Part shown: positions 42,662-52,669 of the stretch, piece after piece | How the letters are laid out: each line of letters opens with the position of its first letter | Position numbering within the stretch: the first letter of the stretch is position 1 | From: Nonomuraea dietziae | GTDB taxonomy: Bacteria; Actinomycetota; Actinomycetes; Streptosporangiales; Streptosporangiaceae | Direction: 5' to 3' | Length of the DNA: 64,000 nt | Assembly (NCBI RefSeq): GCF_014195505.1 | Contig: NZ_JACIBV010000001.1 | Span: 1,302,001 to 1,366,000 of the forward strand | The notes under the pieces: generated by a model | Database searches by the model: none | What the model was told of the DNA's origin: nothing | What the model saw: the letters and a program-made list of their open reading frames with translations, nothing else | Translations under genes and position numbers: made by a program

Positions 42662-43447
42662 TCACACCTGCGCCACCTCGACGTTGTGGTGGCGTTCGCG
42701 CAGGCGCCGCACGGCGTCGTCAGGCGTGCGCGAGTCGACGACGACGAGGTCGAAGTCGTCGAGGGGGGCCACCCTGTGCAGCGCCACCCGTTCGAGCTTG
42801 GAGTGGTCGACGGCGAGGATGCTGCGGGAGGCCGAGCGCAGCATCGCCCGCTTCACCAGCACGATCTCCTGCTCCTGGTGGAAGGCGTAGCTGTCGGAGA
42901 TCGCCGAGGTCGACACCACGAGCAGGTCGGTGCTCATCGCCTCGACCGCGTCGACGCAGGCCACGCCGAGGAAGGAGTCGTGGGAGGCGTGGTACTCGCC
43001 GCCGAGCGCCATGAGCCTGATGCCGGGAGCGCCCGCCAGCAGCCTGATGGCCTCGAGGAAGTTCGTCACGACGGTCAGCGGGGCCGCCTCGCCGAGGTGA
43101 CGGGCCACGGCCAGCGCGGTCGTGGAGTCGTCGATCATGACCGAGCTGCCGGGCTCGATCAGTCCGGCGACGTGCCTGCCGATCGCCTCCTTCTCGGCCA
43201 GGTGGGCGGTGAGCCGGTAGGCGATGTTGCTCTCGAAGACGTTCGAGGCCTGCGCCGTCACCCCGCCCCGGAACTTGCGCACCATCCCCTGCCGCTCCAG
43301 CTCGTCGAGGTCGCGGTGGACGGTCATCACGCTCACCCCGAAGCTCTCGGCGAGTTCGGCCACCGACGCCGTCCCCCTGCGCACCACGAGCTCGGCCATC
43401 GCCTGCCGTCTGGCCGCGCCCGCGTTGACGCGCTGACGTGAACTCAC
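42662..43447 (-). CDS. DeoR family sugar-responsive repressor
   Basis: 261 aa from a GTG at 43447. N-terminal helix-turn-helix with ELVVRRGTASVAELAESFGV and SVMTVHRDLDELERQGMVRK, the DeoR signature, followed by the DeoRC sugar-phosphate-sensing domain (DDSTTALAVARHL, TNFLEAIRLLAG, and the C-terminal VDHSKLERVALHRVAPLDDF). Divergent from the rhamnosidase operon; the effector is likely a phosphorylated intermediate of the imported sugar. Followed 89 bp on by phoD, same strand. Confidence 0.94.
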   Translation of the reverse strand: MSSRQRVNAGAARRQAMAELVVRRGTASVAELAESFGVSVMTVHRDLDELERQGMVRKFRGGVTAQASNVFESNIAYRLTAHLAEKEAIGRHVAGLIEPGSSVMIDDSTTALAVARHLGEAAPLTVVTNFLEAIRLLAGAPGIRLMALGGEYHASHDSFLGVACVDAVEAMSTDLLVVSTSAISDSYAFHQEQEIVLVKRAMLRSASRSILAVDHSKLERVALHRVAPLDDFDLVVVDSRTPDDAVRRLRERHHNVEVAQV

Positions 43448-43576
43448 CTGTGCACTCTCCCGTCCGCCGCCTGTCCGCTGCGAATATCCCAGACCATCGA
43501 GCGTCTCGCGCGAAAGGGACTCTTGACACCCGTGGAGGCGACTCGTAGCCTCCCGGTAATCACAACATCACAAGAA

Positions 43577-43602
43577 CTCAAGTTAGATTTAACACACTTG
43601 AG
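43577..43602. promoter_or_regulatory. Candidate DeoR operator of the rhamnosidase operon
   Basis: CTCAAGT (43577-43583) and ACTTGAG (43596-43602), a perfect 7-bp inverted repeat around TAGATTTAACAC, ending at the ribosome binding site of the first gene. A dimer bound here would block transcription or translation start. Confidence 0.55.
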
Positions 43603-43613
43603 AGGAGGTGGCC

Positions 43614-46142
43614 ATGGGATCAGCTCTGCCTCACGACCTGCGATGCGACCACCGCACCACGCCGCTCGGCGTGGCGGGCGCACCGCTGCTGGCCTGGCGG
43701 CTCGAAGGGGCCGACCCCGTCGCGTACCAGGTCGAGATCGACGATCTGTGGTCGACAGGGCGCGTCGACGACCCCGCCGCGATCAGCCACCTCTACGACG
43801 GCCCACGGCTGCGCCCCAGGACACGCCACACCTGGCGGGTCACGCTCTGGGACGCCGCCGGCTCCACCAGCTCGGCCGAGTCCTGGTTCGAGACCGCCCA
43901 CGACGCATGGACCGCCTCCTGGATCGCGCCGGACCCCGACGCGGTCGAGCACGTGGACCCGCCCACCGAGGGCGACAGGGCGCTGAGCGCGCACGGGCTG
44001 CTCCCCTGCCCGCAGCTGCGCAGGAGCTTCCAGGTGCCCTCCGCCGTCACCGCGGCCCGCCTCTACGTCAGCGCCAAGGGCCTCTACGACGCCAGGATCA
44101 ACGGCGAGCGGGCGGCCGACGCCGAACTCGCCCCCGGCTGGACCGACTACCGGCGGCGCATCCCGTACCAGGTCCACGACGTGACGCGGCTGGTCGGCGA
44201 GGGCGAGAACGTGCTGGCCTTCACGATCGCCGACGGCTGGTGGAGCGGCTTCACCGGCTTCGACCCGCGCAGGCCCGGCTACCACTACGGCCGCTTCCCC
44301 GAGCTCATCGCCGAGCTGCACCTGACCCTCGCCAACGGCTCGGCCAGGGTCGTGATGACCGACGGGACCTGGCGCACGGCGCAGGGGCACATCCGCCACG
44401 GCGACCTGCTGAAGGGCGAGTGCCACGACCTGCGCGCCGCCACGCCGGGCTGGGACTCCCCCGGCTTCGACGACTCCTCATGGACTCCCGTCACCGTGCG
44501 GGGAGCCGATCACCACCTGCTCGTGCCCTCGTGCGACGAGCCGGTCAGGGCGCTGCGCGAGCTGGCGCCCCTCTCGATCACCAGGACGGGCCCCCGCACG
44601 CACCTGGTGGACTTCGGACAGAACCTCGCCGGCAGGGTCCGCCTGGCCGTACCCGCCCAGGATCCGGGCACCCGCGTCACCGTCAGGCACGGGGAGAGGC
44701 TCGAGGACGACGGCGGCCTGCACACCGCGAACCTGCGCACCGCCGACGCCACCGACGTGCTGATCACGGCAGGCGGCGAGGCGCTGTTCGAGCCGCGCTT
44801 CACCTACCACGGCTTCCGCTACGCCGAGATCGACGGGCTGGAGAGCCTGGGCGAGGTCAGAGCGGTGGTCCTGCACAGCGACACCCGGTGGACGGGCGCG
44901 TTCGAGTGCTCGGACCCCGAGATCAACCAGTTGCAGAGCAACATCGAGTGGGGCCAGCGCGGCAACTTCGTCAGCGTCCCCACCGACTGCCCCCAGCGCG
45001 ACGAGCGGCTCGGCTGGATGGCCGACGCGCAGGTGTTCCTACCGACGGCCTGCCTCAACGCCGACGTCGCCGCCTTCTTCACCAAGTGGCTGCACGACGT
45101 GCGCGACGCGCAGACCCCCGAGGGCGGCTTCCCCAACGTCGCGCCCCGGCTGACAGGGGTCGCCGAGGAGGGCGCGCCGGGCTGGGCGGACGCCGGTGTG
45201 CTCGTCCCATGGCACCTGTACGAGGTGTACGGCGACGCCAGGTTCCTCGACGTCGACTCGATGGGCGCCTGGGTCGACTTCGTGCTGCGCCACAACCCCG
45301 ATCTGATCTGGAGGCAGCGGACAGGACCGCACTACGCCGACTGGCTGGCCCCCGGCCCCGCCACGCCTCGCGAGGTCGTGGCCACCGCGTTCTTCCACCG
45401 CAGCGCCGACCTGACCGCCAGGGCGGCGCGGGTACGAGGCAGGCATGCCGACGCGGAGCGCTTCGAGCGACTCGCCGCCGACATTCGCACAGCCTTTATT
45501 AAAACGTTCGCACACCCCGACGGCACGGTCTCGGGCGACACCCAGACCGGCTACCTGCTCGCACTCGCCTTCGGCCTGCTGCCCTCGTCGCTCGCCCCCG
45601 GGGCGGCGCGGCGGCTGGCCGAACTGGTGCACGAGCACGGCCCTCAGGCCGGCTTCCTCGGGGTCAACCTGCTGTGCCCCGTCCTGTCGGCGACCGGCAG
45701 GCCGGACCTGGCGCACGCGCTGCTACGCCGTACGGACCCGCCGTCCTGGCTCTACCAGGTACGCCACGGGGCCACGACGGTGTGGGAGCGATGGGACGGC
45801 GAAGGAGCGCCCTCGATGAACTCCTTCAACCACTACGCGTTCGGATCGGTCGGCGAGTGGCTCTACTCCGGCGTGGCGGGGATCGGCCAGGCGCGGGGCT
45901 CGGTGGCCTATCGCGACCTGGTGATCCGTCCTCTTCCCGGCGACCTGACCTGGGCGCGGGCCTCCTACGAATCCGTGCGGGGACGGATCGCCGTCTCATG
46001 GGAGCGCACGAGCCAGGGCTTCCTCCTGGACGTGAGCGTCCCGCCCGGCGCCTCGGCGACCGTGCACCTGCCCGATGGCCAGACCCATCGGGTGCCCTCG
46101 GGGGACCACCATTTCGCATCAGTCCGAGGAGACACACCATGA
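43614..46142 (+). CDS. GH78 alpha-L-rhamnosidase
   Basis: 842 aa with no signal peptide, hence cytoplasmic. Start at ATG 43614 with AGAGGAGG upstream. N-terminal beta domains (YQVEIDDLWSTGRVDDPAAI; ARLYVSAKGLYDARINGERA), then an (alpha/alpha)6 barrel with VSVPTDCPQRDERLGWMADA holding the proposed acid catalyst and TTVWERWDGEGAPSMNSFNH, and a C-terminal beta domain. Hydrolyses terminal alpha-L-rhamnosides. Stop overlaps the start of the binding-protein gene (ATGA). Confidence 0.93.
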   Translation: MGSALPHDLRCDHRTTPLGVAGAPLLAWRLEGADPVAYQVEIDDLWSTGRVDDPAAISHLYDGPRLRPRTRHTWRVTLWDAAGSTSSAESWFETAHDAWTASWIAPDPDAVEHVDPPTEGDRALSAHGLLPCPQLRRSFQVPSAVTAARLYVSAKGLYDARINGERAADAELAPGWTDYRRRIPYQVHDVTRLVGEGENVLAFTIADGWWSGFTGFDPRRPGYHYGRFPELIAELHLTLANGSARVVMTDGTWRTAQGHIRHGDLLKGECHDLRAATPGWDSPGFDDSSWTPVTVRGADHHLLVPSCDEPVRALRELAPLSITRTGPRTHLVDFGQNLAGRVRLAVPAQDPGTRVTVRHGERLEDDGGLHTANLRTADATDVLITAGGEALFEPRFTYHGFRYAEIDGLESLGEVRAVVLHSDTRWTGAFECSDPEINQLQSNIEWGQRGNFVSVPTDCPQRDERLGWMADAQVFLPTACLNADVAAFFTKWLHDVRDAQTPEGGFPNVAPRLTGVAEEGAPGWADAGVLVPWHLYEVYGDARFLDVDSMGAWVDFVLRHNPDLIWRQRTGPHYADWLAPGPATPREVVATAFFHRSADLTARAARVRGRHADAERFERLAADIRTAFIKTFAHPDGTVSGDTQTGYLLALAFGLLPSSLAPGAARRLAELVHEHGPQAGFLGVNLLCPVLSATGRPDLAHALLRRTDPPSWLYQVRHGATTVWERWDGEGAPSMNSFNHYAFGSVGEWLYSGVAGIGQARGSVAYRDLVIRPLPGDLTWARASYESVRGRIAVSWERTSQGFLLDVSVPPGASATVHLPDGQTHRVPSGDHHFASVRGDTP

Positions 46143-47449
46143 CCGACCTCCAGCGCGCCAGGATGAGCCGCGGCCAGTTCTTCCGCATGATGGGCGGGCT
46201 CGCGGTGGCCGCCGCGGCGACCGCCTGCTCGACCAGGCCGCAGACCACCACGCCGACCAGCGGCGGCACCGGCGCCGCCGCCGCCGTCGACCTGAAGTTC
46301 GTGGGAGTGGCCGACCAGAAGGCGCCGATGGACGCGCTGCTGGCGGCCTACCAGAAGGTGAAGCCCGGCGTGCGCCTCACCGCGTCGTACGCCCCGACCG
46401 ACCAGGTGCAGACCTCGCTGCGCACCCAGCTCGGCGCGGGCAACGCGCCCGACCTGCACGTCGTCTACCCCGGCAACGGCAGCGCGATGTCGATGTCGCA
46501 GATCGCCGGAGCCGGGCTGCTGGCCGACCTGTCGGCCCAGTCGTGGACCGGCACGATCCCCACCGGCTTCAAGCCCGCCCTCCAGATGGACGGCAAGACC
46601 ATGATGTACTCGGCCGGCTCGTCGGTCATCGGCGCGATCTACAACAAGAAGGTCTTCGAGAAGGCCGGAGTCGAGGCGCCCCCGACCACCTGGACGGAGT
46701 TCCTGGCGCTCTGCGACAAGCTGAGGAAGGCGGGGGTCACACCCATCGCGCTGGGCGCCCAGACCCCGTGGGTCACCCAGCTCATCACCTACGCGCTGGT
46801 CCCCTCGACCGTCTACGCCAAGGACCCCGCCTTCGACGACAAGCAGCTGGCGGGGCAGACCAGCTTCGCCCAGTCCGGCTGGCGGCAGGCCATGGAGATG
46901 TACCTGGAGCTGAGCGAGCGGGGCTTCTTCAACGACAAGCCGAACGGGACCACCTTCGAGCAGCAGATCTCCATGGTGGCGACGGGCAGGGCCGCCATGG
47001 CCGTCCAGGTGTCGGCCGTGCTGCCCGACTTCCGCAAGTCGGCCTCCAGCCCTGATGACCTGTCGATGTTCCCCGTGCCCGGCGCCGACAGCGCCGACCA
47101 GGTGTGGATCCCCGCGGGTGTCGTGGTCGGCCTCGGCGCCGCCGCGAAGGGCAGGAACGTCGAGGAGGCCAAGGCCTTCATCGACTTCCTCGGCAGGCAG
47201 GAGAGCATCAACAGCTGGGCCAAGACGATCTCGGCCATCCCGCTCACCCAGGACGCGGGCTCGACGATCGACCCCGCGGTGGAGTCCTTCCTGCCGTTCA
47301 CCAAGGACAGGGCGGTGCCGTTCATGGACCAGCGGTGGCCCAACGCCGAGGTGCAGCCCGTCCACTTCGCGGTCGTCCAGGAACTGCTGGCCGGCAAGGC
47401 GACGATCGACGAGGCGCTGAAGAAGATGGACGAGGCGTACCAGAAGTGA
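46139..47449 (+). CDS. ABC sugar-binding lipoprotein
   Basis: 436 aa solute-binding protein of the CUT1 (MalE-like) type. N-terminal export signal RGQFFRMMGGLAVAAAATAC with lipobox Cys at about 30, so anchored outside the membrane. Motifs: YQKVKPGVRLTASYAPTDQV, APDLHVVYPGNGSAMS, MYSAGSSVIGAIYNKKVFEK, and IDFLGRQESINSWAKTISAI. Presents an oligosaccharide to the two permeases downstream. Overlaps both neighbours by 4 bp. Confidence 0.93.
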   Translation: MTDLQRARMSRGQFFRMMGGLAVAAAATACSTRPQTTTPTSGGTGAAAAVDLKFVGVADQKAPMDALLAAYQKVKPGVRLTASYAPTDQVQTSLRTQLGAGNAPDLHVVYPGNGSAMSMSQIAGAGLLADLSAQSWTGTIPTGFKPALQMDGKTMMYSAGSSVIGAIYNKKVFEKAGVEAPPTTWTEFLALCDKLRKAGVTPIALGAQTPWVTQLITYALVPSTVYAKDPAFDDKQLAGQTSFAQSGWRQAMEMYLELSERGFFNDKPNGTTFEQQISMVATGRAAMAVQVSAVLPDFRKSASSPDDLSMFPVPGADSADQVWIPAGVVVGLGAAAKGRNVEEAKAFIDFLGRQESINSWAKTISAIPLTQDAGSTIDPAVESFLPFTKDRAVPFMDQRWPNAEVQPVHFAVVQELLAGKATIDEALKKMDEAYQK

Positions 47450-48315
47450 TCAAGCGATTCTCCGCGCTGTCGCCCTCCTGGCTGTTCGCCGCGCCCGCGC
47501 TGCTGGTCTACGCGGTGGTCGTGCTCTATCCGAGCGTCGCGGGCGTGCTCTACGCCTTCACCGACTGGAGCGGCATCGGCGAGGGCATGTCCTTCGTCGG
47601 GGCGGCGAACTTCCGGGCCATCCTGAACGACGAGCAGGCCATGGGCTCGCTCGGCAACACGCTCCTGCTGACGCTGGCGATCGTGGTCGTGCAGAACGGC
47701 CTGGGCCTGCTCCTGGCGCTCGGCGTGCACGCGAAGCTGAGGAGCCGCGCGCTGCTCAGGGTGATCTTCTTCGCGCCCGTCGTCGTCAGCCCCGTCATGG
47801 TCGCCTTCCTGTGGAAATACGTCTACAACCCCGACCCGTCGGCAGGCCTCAACGGCCTGCTCGGCCTGGAGGTCGACTGGCTGGGCGACCCGTCGGTCGC
47901 GCTGTGGTCGATCGCGGGGATGGTCGTGTGGCAGTACGCCGGCTACTCGATGGTCATCTTCCTCGCCGGCCTCGAAGGCATCCCCGCCGAACTGCACGAG
48001 GCGGCCATGATCGACGGCGCGGGCACGCTCCAGCGCTTCAGGTACGTGACCTGGCCGCTGCTCGCCCCCGCGCTCACGATCAACCTGATGCTCTCCACGA
48101 TCGGCGGCCTCAAGCTGTTCGACCAGGTCTTCGCCGCCACGAACGGCGGTCCTGGCTACGCGACGGAGACCCTGTCGACCGTGCTGTACAAGCAGGCGTT
48201 CGTGTTCGGCAAGTTCGGCTACAGCACGGCGATCGCGCTGGTGCTGGCGCTGTTCGTGGCCGCGGTCTCGCTCGTCCAGATCTACTACCTGCGCTCCAGG
48301 GAGGTGGCCCAGTGA
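47446..48315 (+). CDS. ABC sugar permease, MalF-type
   Basis: 289 aa with six helices and the EAA loop ELHEAAMIDGAGTLQRFRYV that docks to the ATPase. The GTG start overlaps the binding-protein stop, and the stop overlaps the next start (GTGA). Forms the channel with the following permease. Confidence 0.93.
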   Translation: MIKRFSALSPSWLFAAPALLVYAVVVLYPSVAGVLYAFTDWSGIGEGMSFVGAANFRAILNDEQAMGSLGNTLLLTLAIVVVQNGLGLLLALGVHAKLRSRALLRVIFFAPVVVSPVMVAFLWKYVYNPDPSAGLNGLLGLEVDWLGDPSVALWSIAGMVVWQYAGYSMVIFLAGLEGIPAELHEAAMIDGAGTLQRFRYVTWPLLAPALTINLMLSTIGGLKLFDQVFAATNGGPGYATETLSTVLYKQAFVFGKFGYSTAIALVLALFVAAVSLVQIYYLRSREVAQ

Positions 48316-49124
48316 GGAGGACCTTCCTGCTGGAGGTCGTGATGATCGCGGCGGCCGTGGCGTTCATGTTCCCCGTCTACGCGCTGGTCACGCTGTCGCT
48401 GAAGGATCCGGCCCAGCTCTCGCAGACGCCGCTGGCGCTGCCGAATCCGCCGACGGGCGACAACTTCGCCAAGGCCTGGTCGGCCGCGGCCCTCGCCCCC
48501 TCGCTGGTGAACAGCACCGTGATCACTGTGGTCAGCCTGGTCGCGCTGATCGGGCTCGGCTCGTTCGCCGCCTACTTCCTGGCCCGCGCGCACACCCGCC
48601 TGGGCTACGGGCTCTACGTGCTGTTCCTGCTCGGCATCGTGCTGCCGTTCCAGCTGGGCATGATCCCGCTCTACCGGCTGGTCACCGACCTCGGCCTGAT
48701 CGGCACGCACGCAGGGATGATCCTCTTCTACACCGGCGTGCAGCTGCCGTTCACGGTCTTCCTCTACACCGGGTTCATCCGCGCGCTCCCCCGTGAGTAC
48801 GCCAGCGCCGCCCAGATCGACGGCGCCTCCCATCTGACCGCGTTCACCAGGGTCGTCTTCCCCCTGCTGCGGCCGATCACCGGCACCGTGCTGATCCTCA
48901 ACGCGGTATTCATCTGGAACGACTTCTTCACTCCCCTGCTGTATCTCGGCGGCTCGGGCTTCGAGACCGTTCCCGTCAGCGTCTTCTCCTTCGTCGGGCA
49001 GTACGTCTCCGACTACGGCCTCGTCTTCGCGGGACTGGTCATGGGCGCGCTGCCGATCGTGCTGGTCTTCCTCGTGCTCCAGCGCTACGTGATCAAGGGC
49101 TTCTCGTCGGGGCTCAAGGGATGA
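48312..49124 (+). CDS. ABC sugar permease, MalG-type
   Basis: 270 aa, six helices, EAA loop EYASAAQIDGASHLTAFTRV. No ATPase gene is in the operon; in actinobacteria CUT1 importers are often energised by a shared MsiK-type ATPase encoded elsewhere. Stop overlaps the start of the following hydrolase (ATGA). Confidence 0.93.
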   Translation: MRRTFLLEVVMIAAAVAFMFPVYALVTLSLKDPAQLSQTPLALPNPPTGDNFAKAWSAAALAPSLVNSTVITVVSLVALIGLGSFAAYFLARAHTRLGYGLYVLFLLGIVLPFQLGMIPLYRLVTDLGLIGTHAGMILFYTGVQLPFTVFLYTGFIRALPREYASAAQIDGASHLTAFTRVVFPLLRPITGTVLILNAVFIWNDFFTPLLYLGGSGFETVPVSVFSFVGQYVSDYGLVFAGLVMGALPIVLVFLVLQRYVIKGFSSGLKG

Positions 49125-52100
49125 GCCTCTTCGACGTGCTGGCCGAGCCGCCGCGCAGCCACTCCCCTGCCGCCATCTGGTGGTGGAGCGGCGAGCCGCT
49201 GCGCCGCGACCGGCTGCGCTGGCAGATGGAGCGCCTGGTGGGCGGCGGGGTGCACAACCTGGTCGTCCTGAACCTCGCCCCCTCAGGCCCGCTGTTCGGC
49301 GCGGACGCCGACGACCCGCCGTTCCTGTCGGAGGCGTGGTGGGAGCTGTTCGACGGCGTCTGCGAGGACGCCTCGGAGCTCGGCGCCTACCTGTGGTTCT
49401 ACGACCAGCTTGGCTTCTCGGGCGCGGACCTGCAGGCCCGCCTGGTGCAGGAGCGTCCCGAGTTCGCCGGTCAGTGGCTGGCCGGCGACGGCACGGTGAG
49501 CACCCGCGGCTTCGACTACCTGTCCCGTACGGCCTGCGCCGTCCTGCTCGACCGGGTGCACGGTGAGTTCGAGCGACGTCTCGGCCACTGGTTCGGCCGT
49601 GTGATCGTCGGCTCGTTCCAGGACGAGCTGCCGTCGATGCCGACCTGGTCGGCCTCCTTCGCCGAGGAGTTCAGGGCCCGCAGGGGGCACGAGTTCCGCC
49701 TGGAGGAGCCCGACTGGCACGGCTACCACAGGACCAGGGCCGAGCTGGCCGAGGAGGCCTTCTTCAGGCCGCTGGCCGAGTGGCACGAAAGGCACGGGCT
49801 GCTCAGCGGCTGCGACCAGCAGGACCCTGCCAGGGCAGGGCACCCGCTCGAGGGCGTCGAGCTCTACGCCGACTACACCCGCACGCACCGCTGGTTCAGC
49901 GCCCCGGGCTCCGACCACCACGGCGACGCGCGCCTGCACTCCTCCCTCGCCCACCTGTACGGCAGGCCGCGCACGTGGATCGAGGCGTTCCACTCCAGCG
50001 GATGGGGCGGCACCCTCGAGGAGAGCCTCGACTGGCTGCTGCCATGGCTGCGGGCGGGGGCCAACCTGTACAACCCGCACGCCGTCTACTACACGACCAG
50101 GGCCGGCTGGTGGGAGTGGGCACCGCCCTCGACGGACTGGCGGCAGCCGTACTGGCGGCATCACAGGGTCTTCGCCGACGCGGTGACCCGCATGTGCGCG
50201 GCGCTGTCCCTGGGCCGTCACGTGTGCGACATCGCGGTGCTGTTCCCGACGACCACCGTCCAGCGGGGTGTGTCGCTCGGCGGGGCCACGCGGGAGGCGG
50301 AGCGGGCGCAGCGGGTCTACAGGGACCTCGTCGGGGACATGGCCTGGTTCCAGACGGTGCCCGGCGCTCTGGACCTGCTCGGCCTGGACGCCGACGTGAT
50401 CGACGAGGACTCCGTCGAGCGCGCCGTCGTGGAGGACGGACGGCTGAAGGTGTCGACGGAGTCGTACGGCGTGATCATCCTGCCCGCGCTCACCGCCCTG
50501 GACGAGGAGTGCGCCGCGCGTCTGGAGGCCTTCGCCGAGGACGGCGGCCTGCTGATCGCCGTCGGTGAGCCCTTCGGCAAGGCGCGGTTCGTGGCCTCCG
50601 CCGACGGGCTGGGCGAGGCGCTGGCCGGATTCGAACCCAGAGTGGAGGCGCCGGTCCCTCCGCTGGTGCGCGAGGTGGACGGCACGACGCTCGTCTTCCT
50701 GACCGCCGCCTTCCCCAGGGCGAGCGAGATCGGGGTGGGACGGCCTCAGGAGCGCGGCGTCGAGCTGGGCTGGCTGGACGCCACCGTCGACTTCGACCAC
50801 GACCGCTACCGCAGGCACATGCGGGTCAGGGTCAGGGACGTCACCGGCACGCCGCTGCTGGCGAGCCCGTTCGGCGGGACGCCGCGGCCGCTGCCGCACA
50901 CCGTCGTGGACGGCGTCGTGGAGGTGGTCGTCCCGTTCGACGAGGGCCCCGCCGCGATGCTGCTGTTCACCGGCGAGGACGTGCCCGTCGAGCGGGCGCG
51001 CGAGACGTACCCGCACGAGGTGGACCTCGGCGCCGAGTGGGCCGTCGAGCTGGTGCCGACCATGGACGACACGTGGGGCGACTTCGCCACCAGCGCGGCC
51101 GTCGAACGCTGGACGCTGGCGACGCCCGAGGGTGAGCCGGTGCACGCGACGTTCGGCCCGCGCGGCGAGCAGCGGATCGGCGCCGGCGCGTGGCGGCCGT
51201 CGGTCTGGTCGGACTCCAGAGGGCTGCGCAAGGATCGCGTCCACCGCGACACGCTGGGCCCGAAGGGGCACGTGCCCGAGGAGTTCCTCGACTTCGGCCG
51301 CGTGGAAGCGGGCACGGACTGCCGCTTCCGCGCGCTGGTCACCACGCCGGGCGAGGCGTGGCTGGTCGTGGGCGCGGCGGCGGCGAAGGCGGTCCTGCTG
51401 GACGGAGTGAAGCTGCCCCTCGACGACGCCGGCTACCTCGCCGTGAGCGCACTGCCCGTCGGGGCGGGTGAGCACCTCCTGGAGGTGCGCCTCGTGCCCG
51501 ACGAGGAGCTCACCCTGCGCGCCCACGTCTCCTTCACCGCCGACCCCGCCCTTGTCCGCAGGCCCGAGTGGATCGCGGGCCCCGTGGTGGAGACGGTCGT
51601 GGACGGCGAGAGCGGCGGCGGCGTCCTCCAGGTCGCCTCCACCTCGCCCTGCCTGGTGCTGGTGAACGGGCGGGAGGCGGGCCGCCAGGGCGGCTTCGAC
51701 CCCTACGCCGAGGCCGACATCCCGCGGGTGCGCCGCTACGACCTCACCCCCCTGCTGCGCCCTGGGCCGAACACCGTCAGGCTGGAGTGCCAGGGCGAGG
51801 TCCTGGTGGACGGCCTGGCCGTGTCAGGTCCCGGCTGGAGAAGACCGGAGGGCGGCCGAGGCCCGCTCGTACGGCGGCGCCAGCACGGCGACCCGGCCGC
51901 GCTGCACCTGTCGCCCCGGCCGCATCCGCTGCCCGGCGCGGGCTGGATCGACGGCCGCGACACCGCGCTGCCCGCCGGTTTCACCCGCCCGCGCGCGGCC
52001 GAGCCCCGGACGGATGCTCGGACGGATGCCCTGTCGGACGCGCGGGCGGCTCCAGCTGCCGAGGGGCCCGCCGCCGAAGGGCCCGGGCCCGTGCGGCGCT

Positions 52101-52669
52101 TCCTGCTGGACCTGCCGCCGGGAGCCGTCCGCGTGGACGCCGACACCCACGGCCCCGCCCAGCTCGTCGTCGACGGCGTGGCCCACGACCTGCCCGCCGT
52201 CCTGGACGGCCTGGCCACCCGGGCCGAGCTCACCGTCGCGGCGAGGCCGGGCCTCGAGGGCGGCGCCGCGCTGGCGGGGCCCGTCAGGTTCGCGTGCGGA
52301 CCAGGCCGGATGCCGCTGGGCGACTGGGAGTCGCACGGCCTGTCCGGCTACAGCGGAGGCGTCCGCTACACCACCACCGTCCACGCGCCCGCCGCCACGC
52401 CGGCCGTTCTCGACCTCGGCCGGGTACGGGGCACCACGGAGGTCACCGTCAACGGCGCCACGGTGGGCGTGCGGATCTGCGCGCCGTACTCCTTCGAGTT
52501 CGGCCTCGGCGAGGGCGCGAACACGATCGAGATCCTCGTGCTCGGCACCCTGGCCCCCTACCTCGACTCCGTCAGCCCCACGCACTTCGTCTTCCCCGGT
52601 CAGCGGGCGACGGGCCTGTTCGGCCCCGTCCGCCTGCGCACCGTCCATCCTCTGGAGGAATCGTCATGA
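49121..52669 (+). CDS. Large glycoside hydrolase, GH106-like (alpha-L-rhamnosidase type)
   Basis: 1182 aa, no signal peptide. N-terminus (IWWWSGEPLRRDRLRWQMER, then LVGGGVHNLVVLNL and YLWFYDQLGFSGADLQARLV) matches the barrel start of GH106-type rhamnosidases and their relatives. Later come beta-domains, a low-complexity linker (TDARTDALSDARAAPAAEGP at about 967-986) and a C-terminal jelly roll (YSGGVRYTTTVHAP, then GTTEVTVNGATVGVRI, NTIEILVLGTLAPYLDSVSP). Presumably cleaves the imported oligosaccharide together with GH78. Family level call is less certain than hydrolase class. Overlaps both neighbours by 4 bp. Confidence 0.75.
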   Translation: MSLFDVLAEPPRSHSPAAIWWWSGEPLRRDRLRWQMERLVGGGVHNLVVLNLAPSGPLFGADADDPPFLSEAWWELFDGVCEDASELGAYLWFYDQLGFSGADLQARLVQERPEFAGQWLAGDGTVSTRGFDYLSRTACAVLLDRVHGEFERRLGHWFGRVIVGSFQDELPSMPTWSASFAEEFRARRGHEFRLEEPDWHGYHRTRAELAEEAFFRPLAEWHERHGLLSGCDQQDPARAGHPLEGVELYADYTRTHRWFSAPGSDHHGDARLHSSLAHLYGRPRTWIEAFHSSGWGGTLEESLDWLLPWLRAGANLYNPHAVYYTTRAGWWEWAPPSTDWRQPYWRHHRVFADAVTRMCAALSLGRHVCDIAVLFPTTTVQRGVSLGGATREAERAQRVYRDLVGDMAWFQTVPGALDLLGLDADVIDEDSVERAVVEDGRLKVSTESYGVIILPALTALDEECAARLEAFAEDGGLLIAVGEPFGKARFVASADGLGEALAGFEPRVEAPVPPLVREVDGTTLVFLTAAFPRASEIGVGRPQERGVELGWLDATVDFDHDRYRRHMRVRVRDVTGTPLLASPFGGTPRPLPHTVVDGVVEVVVPFDEGPAAMLLFTGEDVPVERARETYPHEVDLGAEWAVELVPTMDDTWGDFATSAAVERWTLATPEGEPVHATFGPRGEQRIGAGAWRPSVWSDSRGLRKDRVHRDTLGPKGHVPEEFLDFGRVEAGTDCRFRALVTTPGEAWLVVGAAAAKAVLLDGVKLPLDDAGYLAVSALPVGAGEHLLEVRLVPDEELTLRAHVSFTADPALVRRPEWIAGPVVETVVDGESGGGVLQVASTSPCLVLVNGREAGRQGGFDPYAEADIPRVRRYDLTPLLRPGPNTVRLECQGEVLVDGLAVSGPGWRRPEGGRGPLVRRRQHGDPAALHLSPRPHPLPGAGWIDGRDTALPAGFTRPRAAEPRTDARTDALSDARAAPAAEGPAAEGPGPVRRFLLDLPPGAVRVDADTHGPAQLVVDGVAHDLPAVLDGLATRAELTVAARPGLEGGAALAGPVRFACGPGRMPLGDWESHGLSGYSGGVRYTTTVHAPAATPAVLDLGRVRGTTEVTVNGATVGVRICAPYSFEFGLGEGANTIEILVLGTLAPYLDSVSPTHFVFPGQRATGLFGPVRLRTVHPLEESS

